Positions 18,253 through 27,551 of a stretch of DNA of 64,000 nucleotides are shown here, piece after piece. The notes beneath the pieces are model-generated. The model had not been told where the DNA came from. It ran no database searches and saw only the letters and a list, made by a program, of their open reading frames with translations. The DNA is from Streptomyces sp. SLBN-118. GTDB lineage: Bacteria; Actinomycetota; Actinomycetes; Streptomycetales; Streptomycetaceae. The stretch is taken from positions 3,596,001-3,660,000 of the forward strand of contig NZ_VFNP01000001.1 in NCBI RefSeq assembly GCF_006715635.1, given 5' to 3'. Both the position numbers and the translations under genes were made by a program. Position 1 is the first letter of the stretch. Every line of letters begins with the position of its first letter.

Positions 18253-18846
18253 ATGAGCACCCGCACCGTTCATCTCGCCGTCTACGACACCTTCGCCGAC
18301 TGGGAATCCGGCCACACCACCGCACACCTCACCCAGAACGGCTTCACCGTCCGCACCGTCGGCCCCACCACCGAACCCGTCACCACCATGGGCGGCGTCC
18401 GCATCCAGCCCGATCTCGCCCTCGGCGAGCTCGACCCGCAGGACAGCGCCCTGCTCATCCTCACCGGCGCACACCTCTGGGACACGGGCGACGACCTCGC
18501 CCCCTTCGCCGCCGAGGCGCGCTCCTTCCTCGACGCCGGCGTCCCCGTGGCCGCCATCTGCGGTGCCACCGCCGGGCTCGCCCGCGAGGGACTGCTCGAC
18601 GACCGCGATCACACCAGCGCCGCCTCCTTCTACCTCGGGGCCACCGGCTACAAGGGCGGCGACCACTACCGCGAGGCCGACGCCGTCACCGACCGCGACC
18701 TGATCACCGCGGGCCCCACCGAGCCCGTCGCCTTCGCCCGCGAGGTCTTCGCCAGGCTCGGCGTGTACGAGGGCGAGAAGCTGGACGCCTGGTACCGGCT
18801 GTTCCACGACTCGGACGCCTCCGCCTTCGCGGTCCTCACCTCATGA
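18253..18846 (+). CDS. DJ-1/PfpI family protein
   Basis: A 197-residue protein with the DJ-1 fold pattern: VHLAVYDTFADWE with the conserved Glu (residue 18), a central TGAHLWDTGD, and the nucleophile elbow VAAICGATAGLA with Cys103. Members are glyoxalases, proteases, stress chaperones or redox sensors; this one resembles the YdeA-like group. It is first in a two-gene operon with marR (ATGA overlap). Pairing with a MarR regulator suggests induction by a toxic or oxidising compound, which is inference. Confidence 0.88.
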   Translation: MSTRTVHLAVYDTFADWESGHTTAHLTQNGFTVRTVGPTTEPVTTMGGVRIQPDLALGELDPQDSALLILTGAHLWDTGDDLAPFAAEARSFLDAGVPVAAICGATAGLAREGLLDDRDHTSAASFYLGATGYKGGDHYREADAVTDRDLITAGPTEPVAFAREVFARLGVYEGEKLDAWYRLFHDSDASAFAVLTS

Positions 18847-19307
18847 GCCGCGCGGAGCAGGACCTGCTCAGCCGGACAGCACTCGGCGTCTTCCGGCTGA
18901 ACGGACAGTTCCTCGCCCTCTCCGAGGAGTTGGCGAAGCCCGCCGGGCTGACCGCGGCCCGGTGGCAGGTCCTCGGCGCGGTGCTGCACGAGCCGCTGCC
19001 CGTCGCCGGGATCGCCCGCGCCATGGGCATCACGCGCCAGAGCGTGCAGCGGATCGCCGATCTGCTCGTCGAGCGGGGCCTCGCGGCGTACGCACCCAAC
19101 CCCGCCCACCGCCGCGCCAAACTCCTGCGCCCCACCGACGACGGCCGCGCCGCGATCGCGCGGATCAACCCCGGTCACGCGACACTGGCCGCCCGTCTCG
19201 CCGAGGCGCTGGGCCCCGGGCAGTTCGCCGAGACGGTACGGATTCTTCAGGAACTCTCCAAAGCCCTCGACAGCCTCGGGACGCTCCCGCCGGATCCTGA
19301 CCTCTAG
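18843..19307 (+). CDS. MarR family transcriptional regulator
   Basis: A 154-residue regulator. The N-terminal helix (RTALGVFRLNGQFLALSEELAKPAGLTAARWQVLGAVLHE) leads into a winged helix (PVAGIARAMGITRQSVQRIADLLVERGLAAYAPNPAHRRAKLLRPT). No Cys is placed like the OhrR or DUF24 sensors, so it probably senses a small molecule. Its ATG overlaps the DJ-1 stop by 4 bp. The palindrome over the shared promoter at 18199-18233 is its likely binding site (autoregulation). Confidence 0.9.
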   Translation: MSRAEQDLLSRTALGVFRLNGQFLALSEELAKPAGLTAARWQVLGAVLHEPLPVAGIARAMGITRQSVQRIADLLVERGLAAYAPNPAHRRAKLLRPTDDGRAAIARINPGHATLAARLAEALGPGQFAETVRILQELSKALDSLGTLPPDPDL

Positions 19308-19374
19308 GAGGCGTCGGCGCGCACTATCCTCGGTCCGTCGGCAGCGAAGCGGTACGGGGGAAGGGCGCGCGGCG

Positions 19375-21021
19375 ATGGAGCCTCTGGCACCAGCAGATCC
19401 ACGGCACATCGGCGAGTACCGTCTGCTGGCCCGCCTCGGCGCGGGCGGCATGGGCCAGGTCTACCTCGCCCGCAACGACCGCGGCCGCACCGTCGCCGTC
19501 AAGCTCGTACGCCATGAGCTCGCCGAGCAGGAGGAGTTCCGGGGCCGCTTCCGCCAGGAGGTACGGGCCGCTCTGCGGGTCGGCGGCGAGTGGACCGCGC
19601 CCGTTCTCGACGCCGACACCGAGGCGCCGGTGCCCTGGGTCGCCACGGGCTACATCGCCGGGCCCGCCCTGCAGACCGTCGTCTCCGGCGACCACGGCCC
19701 CCTGCCCGAGCGTTCCGTCCGCATCCTCGCCTCCGGTCTCGCCCACGCCCTGCGCAACATCCACGCCGCCGGGCTCATCCACCGCGACCTCAAGCCGTCG
19801 AACATCCTCGTCACCATCGACGGCCCCCGCGTCATCGACTTCGGCATAGCCCGCGCCCTGGAGACGGTCACCGACGGAGGGCTGACCCGCACCGGCGCGC
19901 TCGTCGGTTCGCCGGGCTTCATGGCTCCGGAGCAGGTACGCGGCGACCGTGTGACGCCCGCCTGCGACATCTTCTGCCTCGGCTCGGTTCTCGCGTACGC
20001 GGCGACGGGCCGGATGCCGTTCGGTTCGGCGGACAGCGGGGTGCACGCCCTGATGTTCCGCATCGCGCAGGAGGAACCGGACCTGGAGGGTCTTCCACAG
20101 AGCCTGCTCGGTCTCGTACGGGACTGCCTGCACAAGGATCCCGAGGCCCGCCCGACGCTCGAGAGGATCCTGGAGCTCACGACCTCCGACGCGACCGCCG
20201 AGCCCTGGCTGCCGGGCGCGCTGATCGCCCAACTGGGCCGTCATGCCGTCCAGTTGCTGGAGGTGGAACAGCCGCAGGCTCCGGCCCCGGTCCAGCCGCC
20301 GACGATGACCGCGCCCGCCCCGAAGCCGCCCGTCCCGACGCCGCTGCCCACACCGCCCCCGCCGCTGCCGGCCTACGGCTACCCGCACGGCCCGGCCCCG
20401 GTGACTCACGGCCCGCCGGTGCCGTACCAGCCGATGCCCGCCCCCTACGTACCCCCGCCCCCGCCCCGCAGGAGGGGCGGCACGATCGCCCTGATCGCGG
20501 TGGCCGTGCTGGTCGCGGTCGCGGCGGGCGGTGCGGTGTACGCGGTGATGGGCGACGACGGCAAGAAGTCCCCGACGGACGCCAGGCCGGGCCCCACGAC
20601 CTCCTCGCCGACGACCCCGACAACCCCGGCCACCCCTGCCGTCCGAGGCTCCACGGCGCCCCCGACCTCACCCGGCTCCCAAGAGGGCGGCGTCCCCGCG
20701 GAGTACGTCGGCACCTGGGAGGCGTCCTTCGCCACGGCCGACGGCAACAACACCCGCACCATGACGATCTCCCAGGGCACGACGGGCACCCAGGTGATGA
20801 CCTTGTCGGGCACCGGCCCGAACTACGACTGCACCTGGTCCGCCACCCTCCAGGCCTCGGGCCCACCCCTCGAACTCGGCCCGACCCAGGTGACCTCGGG
20901 CGACCCGAAGCAGTGTTCGCCGGGCCAGTGGAGCCGCCTGGACATGCCCAACGACACAACGATCGTGCGTGAGTTGGTGGGCTCGGGCGGCGCGCCCCTC
21001 ACGTACACGAAGTCGGGCTGA
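19375..21021 (+). CDS. Transmembrane Ser/Thr protein kinase with one extracytoplasmic sensor domain
   Basis: A 548-residue kinase. Residues 12-270 hold the Hanks kinase: RLGAGGMGQVYLA, AVKLV, IHRDLKPSNILV, DFGIARALE and GFMAPEQ. A Pro-rich juxtamembrane linker, one helix (GTIALIAVAVLVAVAAGGAVYAV, about 371-393), a Thr/Pro linker and an outer domain of about 100 residues (YVGTWEASFATADGNN ... SGG) follow, with two Cys (YDCTWS, KQCSPG). The outer domain is of the same type as the doubled one in the next kinase. It should phosphorylate cytoplasmic targets on an outside signal. The linker varies from the PASTA type, so muropeptide sensing is not indicated. Confidence 0.9.
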   Translation: MEPLAPADPRHIGEYRLLARLGAGGMGQVYLARNDRGRTVAVKLVRHELAEQEEFRGRFRQEVRAALRVGGEWTAPVLDADTEAPVPWVATGYIAGPALQTVVSGDHGPLPERSVRILASGLAHALRNIHAAGLIHRDLKPSNILVTIDGPRVIDFGIARALETVTDGGLTRTGALVGSPGFMAPEQVRGDRVTPACDIFCLGSVLAYAATGRMPFGSADSGVHALMFRIAQEEPDLEGLPQSLLGLVRDCLHKDPEARPTLERILELTTSDATAEPWLPGALIAQLGRHAVQLLEVEQPQAPAPVQPPTMTAPAPKPPVPTPLPTPPPPLPAYGYPHGPAPVTHGPPVPYQPMPAPYVPPPPPRRRGGTIALIAVAVLVAVAAGGAVYAVMGDDGKKSPTDARPGPTTSSPTTPTTPATPAVRGSTAPPTSPGSQEGGVPAEYVGTWEASFATADGNNTRTMTISQGTTGTQVMTLSGTGPNYDCTWSATLQASGPPLELGPTQVTSGDPKQCSPGQWSRLDMPNDTTIVRELVGSGGAPLTYTKSG

Positions 21022-21236
21022 GGCTCACACCGAACCGCGGCGCGGACCCGGGGCCGGGAAAGCTGATAGCGCGTACGCCTACGGGCAGCCACCGGCGGAC
21101 TCACTGGCCCCGGCTTCCTCGGCTACATGAACCGGGGGACGGCCAGGACGTCATCCGCACGCACGGCCGTCTGCCGTGCGCGACGCCCAAGGGGCGGCGG
21201 ATCTGCGGCGAGGGCCGACCTCGTAGGCTTCGGCGC

Positions 21237-23246
21237 ATGGAACAGCTCGCGCCCCAGGATCCGCGCTCCATAGGTGAGTACAGTCTGCTCGGCCGCCTTG
21301 GTGAGGGCGGTATGGGCCGGGTGTACCTCGCACGTTCCGCGGGCGGGCGCACGGTCGCCGTCAAGCTCATCAAGGCCGAGCTCGCCGGGCAGCCGGAGTT
21401 CCGTCACCGGTTCCGCCAGGAGGTGTCCGCCGCACGCCGGGTCGGCGGGGAGTGGACCGCGCCCGTGCTGGACGCGGACACCGAGGCTGCGGAGCCGTGG
21501 GTGGCGACCGGGTATGTGGCCGGACCCTCGTTGCTGCAGGTCGTGCGGGAGAGCCCGCTGCCTCATGAGTCGGTGCGGACACTGGCGTACGGCCTGGCCG
21601 GCGCGCTGCGGAGCGTGCACGGAGCCGGCCTCGTGCACCGGGATCTGAAGCCGTCCAACGTACTGGTCACCATCGCCGGTCCCCGGGTCATCGACTTCGG
21701 CATCGCCCGCGCGCTGGAGAACCCGGCCGAGGAAGTGACGCAGACCGGCGTGGTGGTGGGGTCGCCGGGATACATGTCGCCCGAGCAGATCCAGGGTCAG
21801 CGCGTCGGACCCGCAGGCGACGTCTTCTCGCTGGGCTCGGTGCTGGCCTACGCCGCGACCGGGCGGCTGCCGTTCGGGCGTTCGGACACCGGGATCCACT
21901 CGATCATGTTCCGCATCGTCAGCGAGGAGCCCGATCTGAGCGGCGTGGACGGGGAGTTGCGGCAGCTGATCGCGGACTGTCTGGCCAAGGAGCCGGCGCA
22001 GCGGCCGACGCCGGAGCAGATCGTGGAGCGCACCCGTCCCGCCGATCCGGCCGCGCCGTGGCTGCCCGCGGCTCTGATCGCCCAGCTCGGCCAGCACGCG
22101 GTGTCGTTGCTCGACGCCGATACGCCGCCGAGGGGCGCCGCGGCGAACCCACCGGCGTACGGTGCTCCGGCACCCGGAGCCCATGGTCCCGCAGCCCCCG
22201 CACCCGCAGCCCCCTTGGCCCCCGCCCCCTACGGCCCCTGGGTACAGGCGCACCTCACGGGCGCAGGTGGACCCGACACCACCGGTACGAGCCCTCAGGC
22301 ACGCAAGCGCTCCGGGCGGACCGTGGCGATCGCGGCTGTCGCCGTGGCCGCGCTGCTGGGCGCTTCCTTTGCCGCCGTCACTCTGCTGCGCGGTGGCGGA
22401 GACACGGTGAGCAGCCGTCCGGGCGGCGGCGGGCCGGCCACAGGGCAGCCCGGCGTGGCCGGTCAGGGCAAGGGCAAGGAGTCGCTGTCGTCGTCCGAGC
22501 CCGGGAGCGGCGCGAGCAAGGATGCGAAGACTCCCGCGTCCAAGGAGCCCGCGGGCAAGAAGCCGGGAGAGCCGGGGAAGGCCGCCGGGCCGGCCGCGCT
22601 TCCCGCCGCGTATACCGGGACCTGGACCGGGAGCGTCTACCGCGACGGCACGGACACCGGGTCGGAGCGCCGGATCACCCTCTCCCCCGGCACGGTCGGC
22701 GACACGGTCGTCGCGAGCATCAGCGTGGGCGAGAGCTATCTGTGCAAGGGAACCGGCAAGCTGCTTGCGGCAGGCGGCGGTTCGATCCGTATCGACACCG
22801 GCGTCACCGCGAGCACGCCGGCCGGGAAGTGTTCCGCCATCGGCGAGCAGACCCTGACGGCGCGCTCCGACGGAACCCTCGCGTGGACGGCAAGCGGCGG
22901 CCGGACCTCGACACTGCGCAGGGCGGGCTCGAACCGGATCCCGGAGCGCTTCCTGGGCTCGTGGGAGCGGTCGTTGAGCAGCTCGAAGGGTACGCAGCGG
23001 CTGACCGTCGCACAGGGCGCCGTGGGCAGCAGCGTCGTCACCTTCACCACCACGGGGGACGGCGCGGCCTGTACGTCGGACGCCGAGCTGTTCTCGGCGG
23101 GCGACCGGGTCGTGATCGGCCCCTCCCGGGTGCTGAGCGGCGACTGCGCGGCCGCCGGGTCGTCGGTCCTGACAGTGAGCGGCAGCACGCTGACCCGGTC
23201 CTTCCTCGACACGGGCAACTCGCCCCGAGAGTACCGCCGTTCATGA
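21237..23246 (+). CDS. Transmembrane Ser/Thr protein kinase with tandem sensor domains
   Basis: A 669-residue paralogue of the preceding kinase. The kinase domain shows RLGEGGMGRVYLARSAGG, AVKLIKAEL, VHRDLKPSNVLV, DFGIARALE and GYMSPEQ. An Ala/Pro linker, one helix (TVAIAAVAVAALLGASFAAVTLL, near residue 360), a Lys/Ser/Gly linker and two copies of the outer domain follow (YTGTWTGSVYRDG ... from about 455; FLGSWERSLSSSKG ... from about 565). Each copy has a Cys pair and a G-S/T-x-G turn. The kinase domains of the two neighbours are very similar, so gene duplication with gain or loss of one sensor unit is likely. Confidence 0.9.
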   Translation: MEQLAPQDPRSIGEYSLLGRLGEGGMGRVYLARSAGGRTVAVKLIKAELAGQPEFRHRFRQEVSAARRVGGEWTAPVLDADTEAAEPWVATGYVAGPSLLQVVRESPLPHESVRTLAYGLAGALRSVHGAGLVHRDLKPSNVLVTIAGPRVIDFGIARALENPAEEVTQTGVVVGSPGYMSPEQIQGQRVGPAGDVFSLGSVLAYAATGRLPFGRSDTGIHSIMFRIVSEEPDLSGVDGELRQLIADCLAKEPAQRPTPEQIVERTRPADPAAPWLPAALIAQLGQHAVSLLDADTPPRGAAANPPAYGAPAPGAHGPAAPAPAAPLAPAPYGPWVQAHLTGAGGPDTTGTSPQARKRSGRTVAIAAVAVAALLGASFAAVTLLRGGGDTVSSRPGGGGPATGQPGVAGQGKGKESLSSSEPGSGASKDAKTPASKEPAGKKPGEPGKAAGPAALPAAYTGTWTGSVYRDGTDTGSERRITLSPGTVGDTVVASISVGESYLCKGTGKLLAAGGGSIRIDTGVTASTPAGKCSAIGEQTLTARSDGTLAWTASGGRTSTLRRAGSNRIPERFLGSWERSLSSSKGTQRLTVAQGAVGSSVVTFTTTGDGAACTSDAELFSAGDRVVIGPSRVLSGDCAAAGSSVLTVSGSTLTRSFLDTGNSPREYRRS

Positions 23247-23256
23247 GGAGGGCAGC

Positions 23257-25008
23257 TCAGCCCCCCTCGGCCGGCATGACCCGGGTCACCTTGCCCTTGG
23301 GGTCGGCCTCGAGGTGGCCGCTTTCGTAGTCGTCTGCCAGGTAGACGGCGAGGTTCTTCGGCGTGTTGAACGTTTCGTTGGCCGCGTTGACCAGCAGATA
23401 ACGTGAGGTCGGATTCTTCACCTTCAGGTCCTTCTCGGCCCTGGCCAGCAGAGCAGGGACGACGTCCCAGTCGAATTCGTCCAGGCTGAACGGGAGATCG
23501 CCGCCCATGAGCGTGCTGCTGATGATGCCCTTGGTCGCCCCCTCGCCGACGCGGTAGGTCCAGCTGTCGTAGCGCTTGTCGCTCCCCTTGACCATGACGG
23601 ACACGGAGATGTGCTCCGGGTAGACGGTGAAGTCACCGGCCCTGTTGGTGCCCGTCTTCGCCTTGATCTCCTTGATCGCCATCCGGATGCCGGCGGGCGT
23701 GAGCAGATCGACCTTCTCCGTCTTGTCCGGTTCCGTCCTCTCCGGCGGGGCGGAGGACGTCGCGGTCGGTGTCGGGGTCCGCGAGCTGGTGGCCGGGGAG
23801 CCGGCCGGTGAGGAGCCGGTGGCATCGCCCTTCCCGCCAACGTCCGGCAGCAGGGACCACACCAGGACGCCCGCCAGCACGGTCCCGACGACGGACGACG
23901 CGATCGCGATCCGGCGCTTCGCACGGGCGCCCGTCGGGGGCGTTGTGTGCCGTGTGGGGCCCATCGGGTAGGGGGTCGGCGGCCCCATGGGGACCGGCAC
24001 GGCATTGTGCCCGGTCGCGGGTCCGAAGCCCATCGGCGGCCCGAACCCGGGCGGTGCGGGCGGCGGGGTCGCGGGTCCCGGCGGAGGCGTCGCCGGTCCT
24101 GACGGGGGCGTCAGCCGGTACGACGTGGTCCCGGCCGTCCCGCCCGTCCCGCTTGGAGTGCCGACCTCACCCTGAGCAGCCTGCGCAAGCATCCGGTCGA
24201 CGGTCTCCGGGTCCGGCCGCGCGGCCGGGTCCTTGACGAGAACCGCGGCCAGTACCCCTGCCAGCACACCCGCCCGCCGAGGAGGCGGAAGCTCCTCCTT
24301 GAGCACGGCGGCCAAGGTCGCCAGCGTCGTCCCCCTGCGCAGCGGATGGTTCCCCTCGACGGCGACGTACAGCATCATCGCCAGTGACCACAGGTCCGAG
24401 CCCGGGCCACCGTCGTCGCCGGAGATACGCTCGGGCGCCATGTAGTCGGGCGTGCCGATGATCGACCCGGTCATGGTCAGCGAGGTCGACTCGCGGATCG
24501 CCGCGATGCCGAAGTCCGTGAGGACGGGGCGTCCGTCGGGCCGCATCAGGACATTGGCGGGCTTCACGTCACGGTGCTGGATGCCGACGTCGTGCGCGGC
24601 CCGCAGTGCGGCCAGCACGTCGCGCCCCATCCTGGCCGCCTCGACCGGCGTCATCGGCCCCTTGTTCAGCCGGTCCTGGAGCGATCCGCCGGTGACCAGT
24701 TCCATGACGAGCCACGGGTAGGCGTGCTCTGCGCCGTCCACCACGTGGTGGATGGTCACCACATGGGGATGATTGACCCGGGCGAGCGCCCGCGCCTCCC
24801 GCAGCACTCTCTCCCGCAGCATCGCAGCGGCCCCGGGGTCCGCCTCGGCGAGCCCGGGATCGGGCGGCCGCACCTCCTTGAGGGCCACGGCCCGGTCCAG
24901 CGCCAGATCGCGCGCTCGCCACACCATGCCCATACCGCCGCCACCGAGCCGGGCCTCCAGCTCGAAGCGCCCGTCGATGACCCGTCTGCCGGATTCCCCG
25001 TCGCTCAT
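23257..25008 (-). CDS. Transmembrane Ser/Thr protein kinase, third of the cluster
   Basis: A 583-residue kinase converging on the previous one. Kinase motifs are RLGGGGMGMVWRARDLALDRAVALKEV, HRDVKPANVLM, DFGIAAIRES and DYMAPERISGDD. A Pro/Gly-rich linker (PPSGPATPPPGPATPPPAPP) leads to one helix (AIASSVVGTVLAGVLVWSLLP) and an extracytoplasmic domain of about 170 residues unlike those of the other two kinases (LTPAGIRMAIKEIKAKTG ... DWDVVPALLARAEKDL). The ATG at 25008 puts the kinase domain at the usual distance from the start; the frame upstream to 25464 lies in the purA terminator region. Confidence 0.88.
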   Translation of the reverse strand: MSDGESGRRVIDGRFELEARLGGGGMGMVWRARDLALDRAVALKEVRPPDPGLAEADPGAAAMLRERVLREARALARVNHPHVVTIHHVVDGAEHAYPWLVMELVTGGSLQDRLNKGPMTPVEAARMGRDVLAALRAAHDVGIQHRDVKPANVLMRPDGRPVLTDFGIAAIRESTSLTMTGSIIGTPDYMAPERISGDDGGPGSDLWSLAMMLYVAVEGNHPLRRGTTLATLAAVLKEELPPPRRAGVLAGVLAAVLVKDPAARPDPETVDRMLAQAAQGEVGTPSGTGGTAGTTSYRLTPPSGPATPPPGPATPPPAPPGFGPPMGFGPATGHNAVPVPMGPPTPYPMGPTRHTTPPTGARAKRRIAIASSVVGTVLAGVLVWSLLPDVGGKGDATGSSPAGSPATSSRTPTPTATSSAPPERTEPDKTEKVDLLTPAGIRMAIKEIKAKTGTNRAGDFTVYPEHISVSVMVKGSDKRYDSWTYRVGEGATKGIISSTLMGGDLPFSLDEFDWDVVPALLARAEKDLKVKNPTSRYLLVNAANETFNTPKNLAVYLADDYESGHLEADPKGKVTRVMPAEGG

Positions 25009-25160
25009 GGGCGGGAGCCTACGAGGTGCCGGTGACACGAGCCCGGGCAGGTGCCTCCATCGTTGTCCGGCCGACGCGCTCCACGCCGGCGGGTGTGGGT
25101 CCGCACCGAGGAACTCGCGGAAGGCCCGTGGCCGTTCCCAAGGTGACCTGGCGCAACGCC

Positions 25161-25195
25161 GGACAGGGGAGCCACCATCCGGGGCTCCCCCGTCC
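25161..25195 (-). terminator. Terminator of purA
   Basis: GGACAGGGGAGCC (25161-25173) pairs with GGCTCCCCCGTCC (25183-25195) over 13 bp with one mismatch and a 9-nt loop, immediately beyond the purA stop on the minus strand. Confidence 0.7.
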
Positions 25196-25205
25196 GAAAG
25201 CCGTC

Positions 25206-26489
25206 CTACAGGAAGGAGTTGATCTCGATCGTCTCGGTACGGCCGGGGCCCACACCGATCGCCGAGATCGGCGCGCCCGACATCTCCTCCAGCGCCTTCA
25301 CATAGTCCTGGGCGTTCTTCGGCAGGTCGTCGAAGGTCTTCGCCTTGGTGATGTCCTCGGACCAGCCCGGCAGGTACTCGTACACCGGCTTCGCGTGGTG
25401 GAAGTCGGTCTGGGAGTACGGCAGTTCCTCGACCCGCTTGCCGTCGATCTCGTACGCGACACACACCGGGATCTGCTCCCAGCCGGTCAGGACGTCCAGC
25501 TTGGTGAGGAAGAAGTCGGTCAGGCCGTTGACCCGGGTCGCGTAGCGCGCGATGACCGCGTCGAACCAGCCGCAGCGGCGGTCACGGCCGGTCGTCACAC
25601 CGCGCTCGTGGCCGATGCGGCGCAGCGCCTCGCCGTCCTCGTCGAAGAGCTCGGTCGGGAAGGGACCCGCTCCGACGCGCGTGGTGTACGCCTTGAGGAT
25701 GCCGATGACCCGGCTGATCTTCGTCGGACCCACGCCCGCGCCCGTGCAGGCGCCGCCCGCGGTCGGGTTCGAGGAGGTGACGAAGGGGTACGTGCCGTGG
25801 TCGACGTCGAGGAGTGTGCCCTGGCCGCCCTCGAAGAGGACGACCTTGCCCTGGTCGATGGCGTTGTTGAGGATCAGCGTCGTGTCGGCGACGTACGGCT
25901 TGATCTGCTCCGCGTACTGGAGCATCTCCTCGACGATCTTCCCGGCCTCGATGGCGCGCCGGTTGTAGACCTTGGCGAGCAGCTGGTTCTTGGACTCCAG
26001 CGCCGCCTCGACCTTCTGCTCGAGGATCGACTCGTCGTAGAGGTCCTGGACGCGGATGCCGACGCGGTTGATCTTGTCGGCGTAGGTCGGGCCGATGCCA
26101 CGGCCGGTCGTGCCGATCTTCCGCTTCCCGAGGAACCGTTCCGTCACCTTGTCGAGAGTGACGTTGTACGGAGTGATCAGATGGGCGTTACCGCTGATCA
26201 GGAGCTTGGACGTGTCGACGCCGCGGTCGTTCAGCCCGCTCAGCTCGGAGAGCAGAACCGCCGGGTCCACGACGACGCCGTTGCCGATGACCGGGGTACA
26301 TCCGGGCGAGAGGATTCCGGAAGGGAGCAGATGCAGCGCATACTTCTGGTCGCCCACGACAACCGTGTGGCCGGCGTTGTTGCCGCCCTGATAGCGCACC
26401 ACATAATCCACGGATCCACCGAGGAGGTCGGTGGCCTTTCCCTTGCCCTCGTCACCCCACTGAGCACCGAGCAGCACAAGTGCGGGCAC
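25206..26489 (-). CDS. purA: Adenylosuccinate synthase
   Basis: A 427-residue enzyme of standard length. It begins [23 protein letters not shown] with the GTP-binding GDEGKGK loop and catalytic Asp. [60 protein letters not shown] and [12 protein letters not shown] follow. It joins IMP and aspartate using GTP, the committed step to AMP, in the cytosol. It stands alone; the divergent gap to 26642 contains a strong hairpin. Confidence 0.97.
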   Translation of the reverse strand: MPALVLLGAQWGDEGKGKATDLLGGSVDYVVRYQGGNNAGHTVVVGDQKYALHLLPSGILSPGCTPVIGNGVVVDPAVLLSELSGLNDRGVDTSKLLISGNAHLITPYNVTLDKVTERFLGKRKIGTTGRGIGPTYADKINRVGIRVQDLYDESILEQKVEAALESKNQLLAKVYNRRAIEAGKIVEEMLQYAEQIKPYVADTTLILNNAIDQGKVVLFEGGQGTLLDVDHGTYPFVTSSNPTAGGACTGAGVGPTKISRVIGILKAYTTRVGAGPFPTELFDEDGEALRRIGHERGVTTGRDRRCGWFDAVIARYATRVNGLTDFFLTKLDVLTGWEQIPVCVAYEIDGKRVEELPYSQTDFHHAKPVYEYLPGWSEDITKAKTFDDLPKNAQDYVKALEEMSGAPISAIGVGPGRTETIEINSFL

Positions 26490-26580
26490 AGGCGTACACC
26501 CCTTCCGGGCGGGGCAAGACCAAGGTCAGGGGGCCTGAGCCGTGCCTGAGTCTTCGGACCGGTTGCCCCGGAATAGACGA

Positions 26581-26608
26581 AGCCCCTGGCGCAATAGCGC
26601 AAGGGGCT
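26581..26608. other. Hairpin in the divergent purA/lipid kinase-like promoter region
   Basis: AGCCCCTGGCGC (26581-26592) and GCGCAAGGGGCT (26597-26608) form a 12-bp stem with one mismatch and an AATA loop. It lies between two start codons that face away from each other, so it cannot end a gene transcribed into it; it may be a leader attenuator for purA or for the rightward gene. Confidence 0.5.
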
Positions 26609-26642
26609 CTTGCACAAAGATGCTACCCGAGGAAGGACCGAG

Positions 26643-27482
26643 GTGTCGGCTCACGACCAGCTACTGGTGGTCATCGACCCGGTCGCCCGCCGAAACGACG
26701 GCGAGTCCGTGCGGATCGCGAAAGATGTGCTGTGTGGCGGGTCGGAGGCGAAGATCTGCCTCCCCGAGGGGCCCGAGGAATTCGCGCGGGCACTGGCCCG
26801 CAGAGGGTCGCGCAGGCCCGTGGTGGTGGGTGACGACCGGACGCTGCTTCGGGCGGTGGCCCTGCTGCACCGCGACCGCTGGCTCGGAGACGGGGCCCTG
26901 GCGATGGTCCCGGTGGGGCCGTCCGTAGCACTGGCGCATGCGCTGGGTGTGCCGCGCGGAGCGGTGGCCGCGGCGCGGGCCGTGCTCGACGGGGTCGTAC
27001 AGCGGCTCGATCTGCTGGTGGACGAGAGCGACGGGGTGGTGCTGGGGGATCTGGCGATCCCGGCGGCCGCGGGGCCGGCGGGAGCGCCCGCGATGAACGG
27101 CTCGACCGGCGGCGCGTCCGTGTGGGACACCTGCCGTTCGCTGGTCCGCACCCTGGTCCGACCGGCACCGCACACATCCGCGGTACGGACCCACCGGTTG
27201 CGGGTGGAGGCGGACGGGGTGCTGCTGACCGACCTGGACCGCCTGGTGGAGGCCGTGACGGTACGGGCGGGGGGCGGACGCGCGGAGGTGACGGTGCGGC
27301 ACGGCGCCCACACCGATCCGGTCATGGCGCGGGCCCTGACGGTGACGGTGTCGGGCGCGGACTTCCGCTACCGGGCGGACGCGCTGGTCACGGGCCCCGT
27401 CCGGACGCGGACATGGACGCTGAGACCGGGGGCATGGGGCCTGACCCTGCCGTCGACGGCGGCCGCGGCGGGGGGCGGTTAG
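26643..27482 (+). CDS. Diacylglycerol kinase catalytic domain-like protein
   Basis: A 279-residue protein from GTG 26643. The first half (DQLLVVIDPVARRNDGESVRIAKDVL ... RRPVVVGDDRTLLRAVALLHRDRWLGDGALAMVPVGPSVALAHALGVPRGAVAAARAVL) follows the fold of the DAGK/sphingosine kinase family. The usual G-G-D-G-T nucleotide motif reads V-V-G-D-D-R-T and the N-P-x-S-G motif reads D-P-V-A-R, so ATP binding may be altered. The C-terminal half (RLRVEADGVLLTDLD) matches the second beta domain of such kinases. Lipid phosphorylation is therefore only probable. Confidence 0.7.
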   Translation: MSAHDQLLVVIDPVARRNDGESVRIAKDVLCGGSEAKICLPEGPEEFARALARRGSRRPVVVGDDRTLLRAVALLHRDRWLGDGALAMVPVGPSVALAHALGVPRGAVAAARAVLDGVVQRLDLLVDESDGVVLGDLAIPAAAGPAGAPAMNGSTGGASVWDTCRSLVRTLVRPAPHTSAVRTHRLRVEADGVLLTDLDRLVEAVTVRAGGGRAEVTVRHGAHTDPVMARALTVTVSGADFRYRADALVTGPVRTRTWTLRPGAWGLTLPSTAAAAGGG

Positions 27483-27498
27483 GGGCACCGTCAAGCGT

Positions 27499-27540
27499 GG
27501 CGCCGGGCTGGTCGGTCTGAGGGGCCGCCGGCCCGGCGCC
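27499..27540. terminator. Bidirectional terminator
   Basis: GGCGCCGGGC (27499-27508) and GCCCGGCGCC (27531-27540) form a perfect 10-bp stem between the converging lipid kinase-like and beta-helix genes. The 22-nt loop can partly pair further. Confidence 0.6.
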
Positions 27541-27551
27541 GTTCGTCGGGG

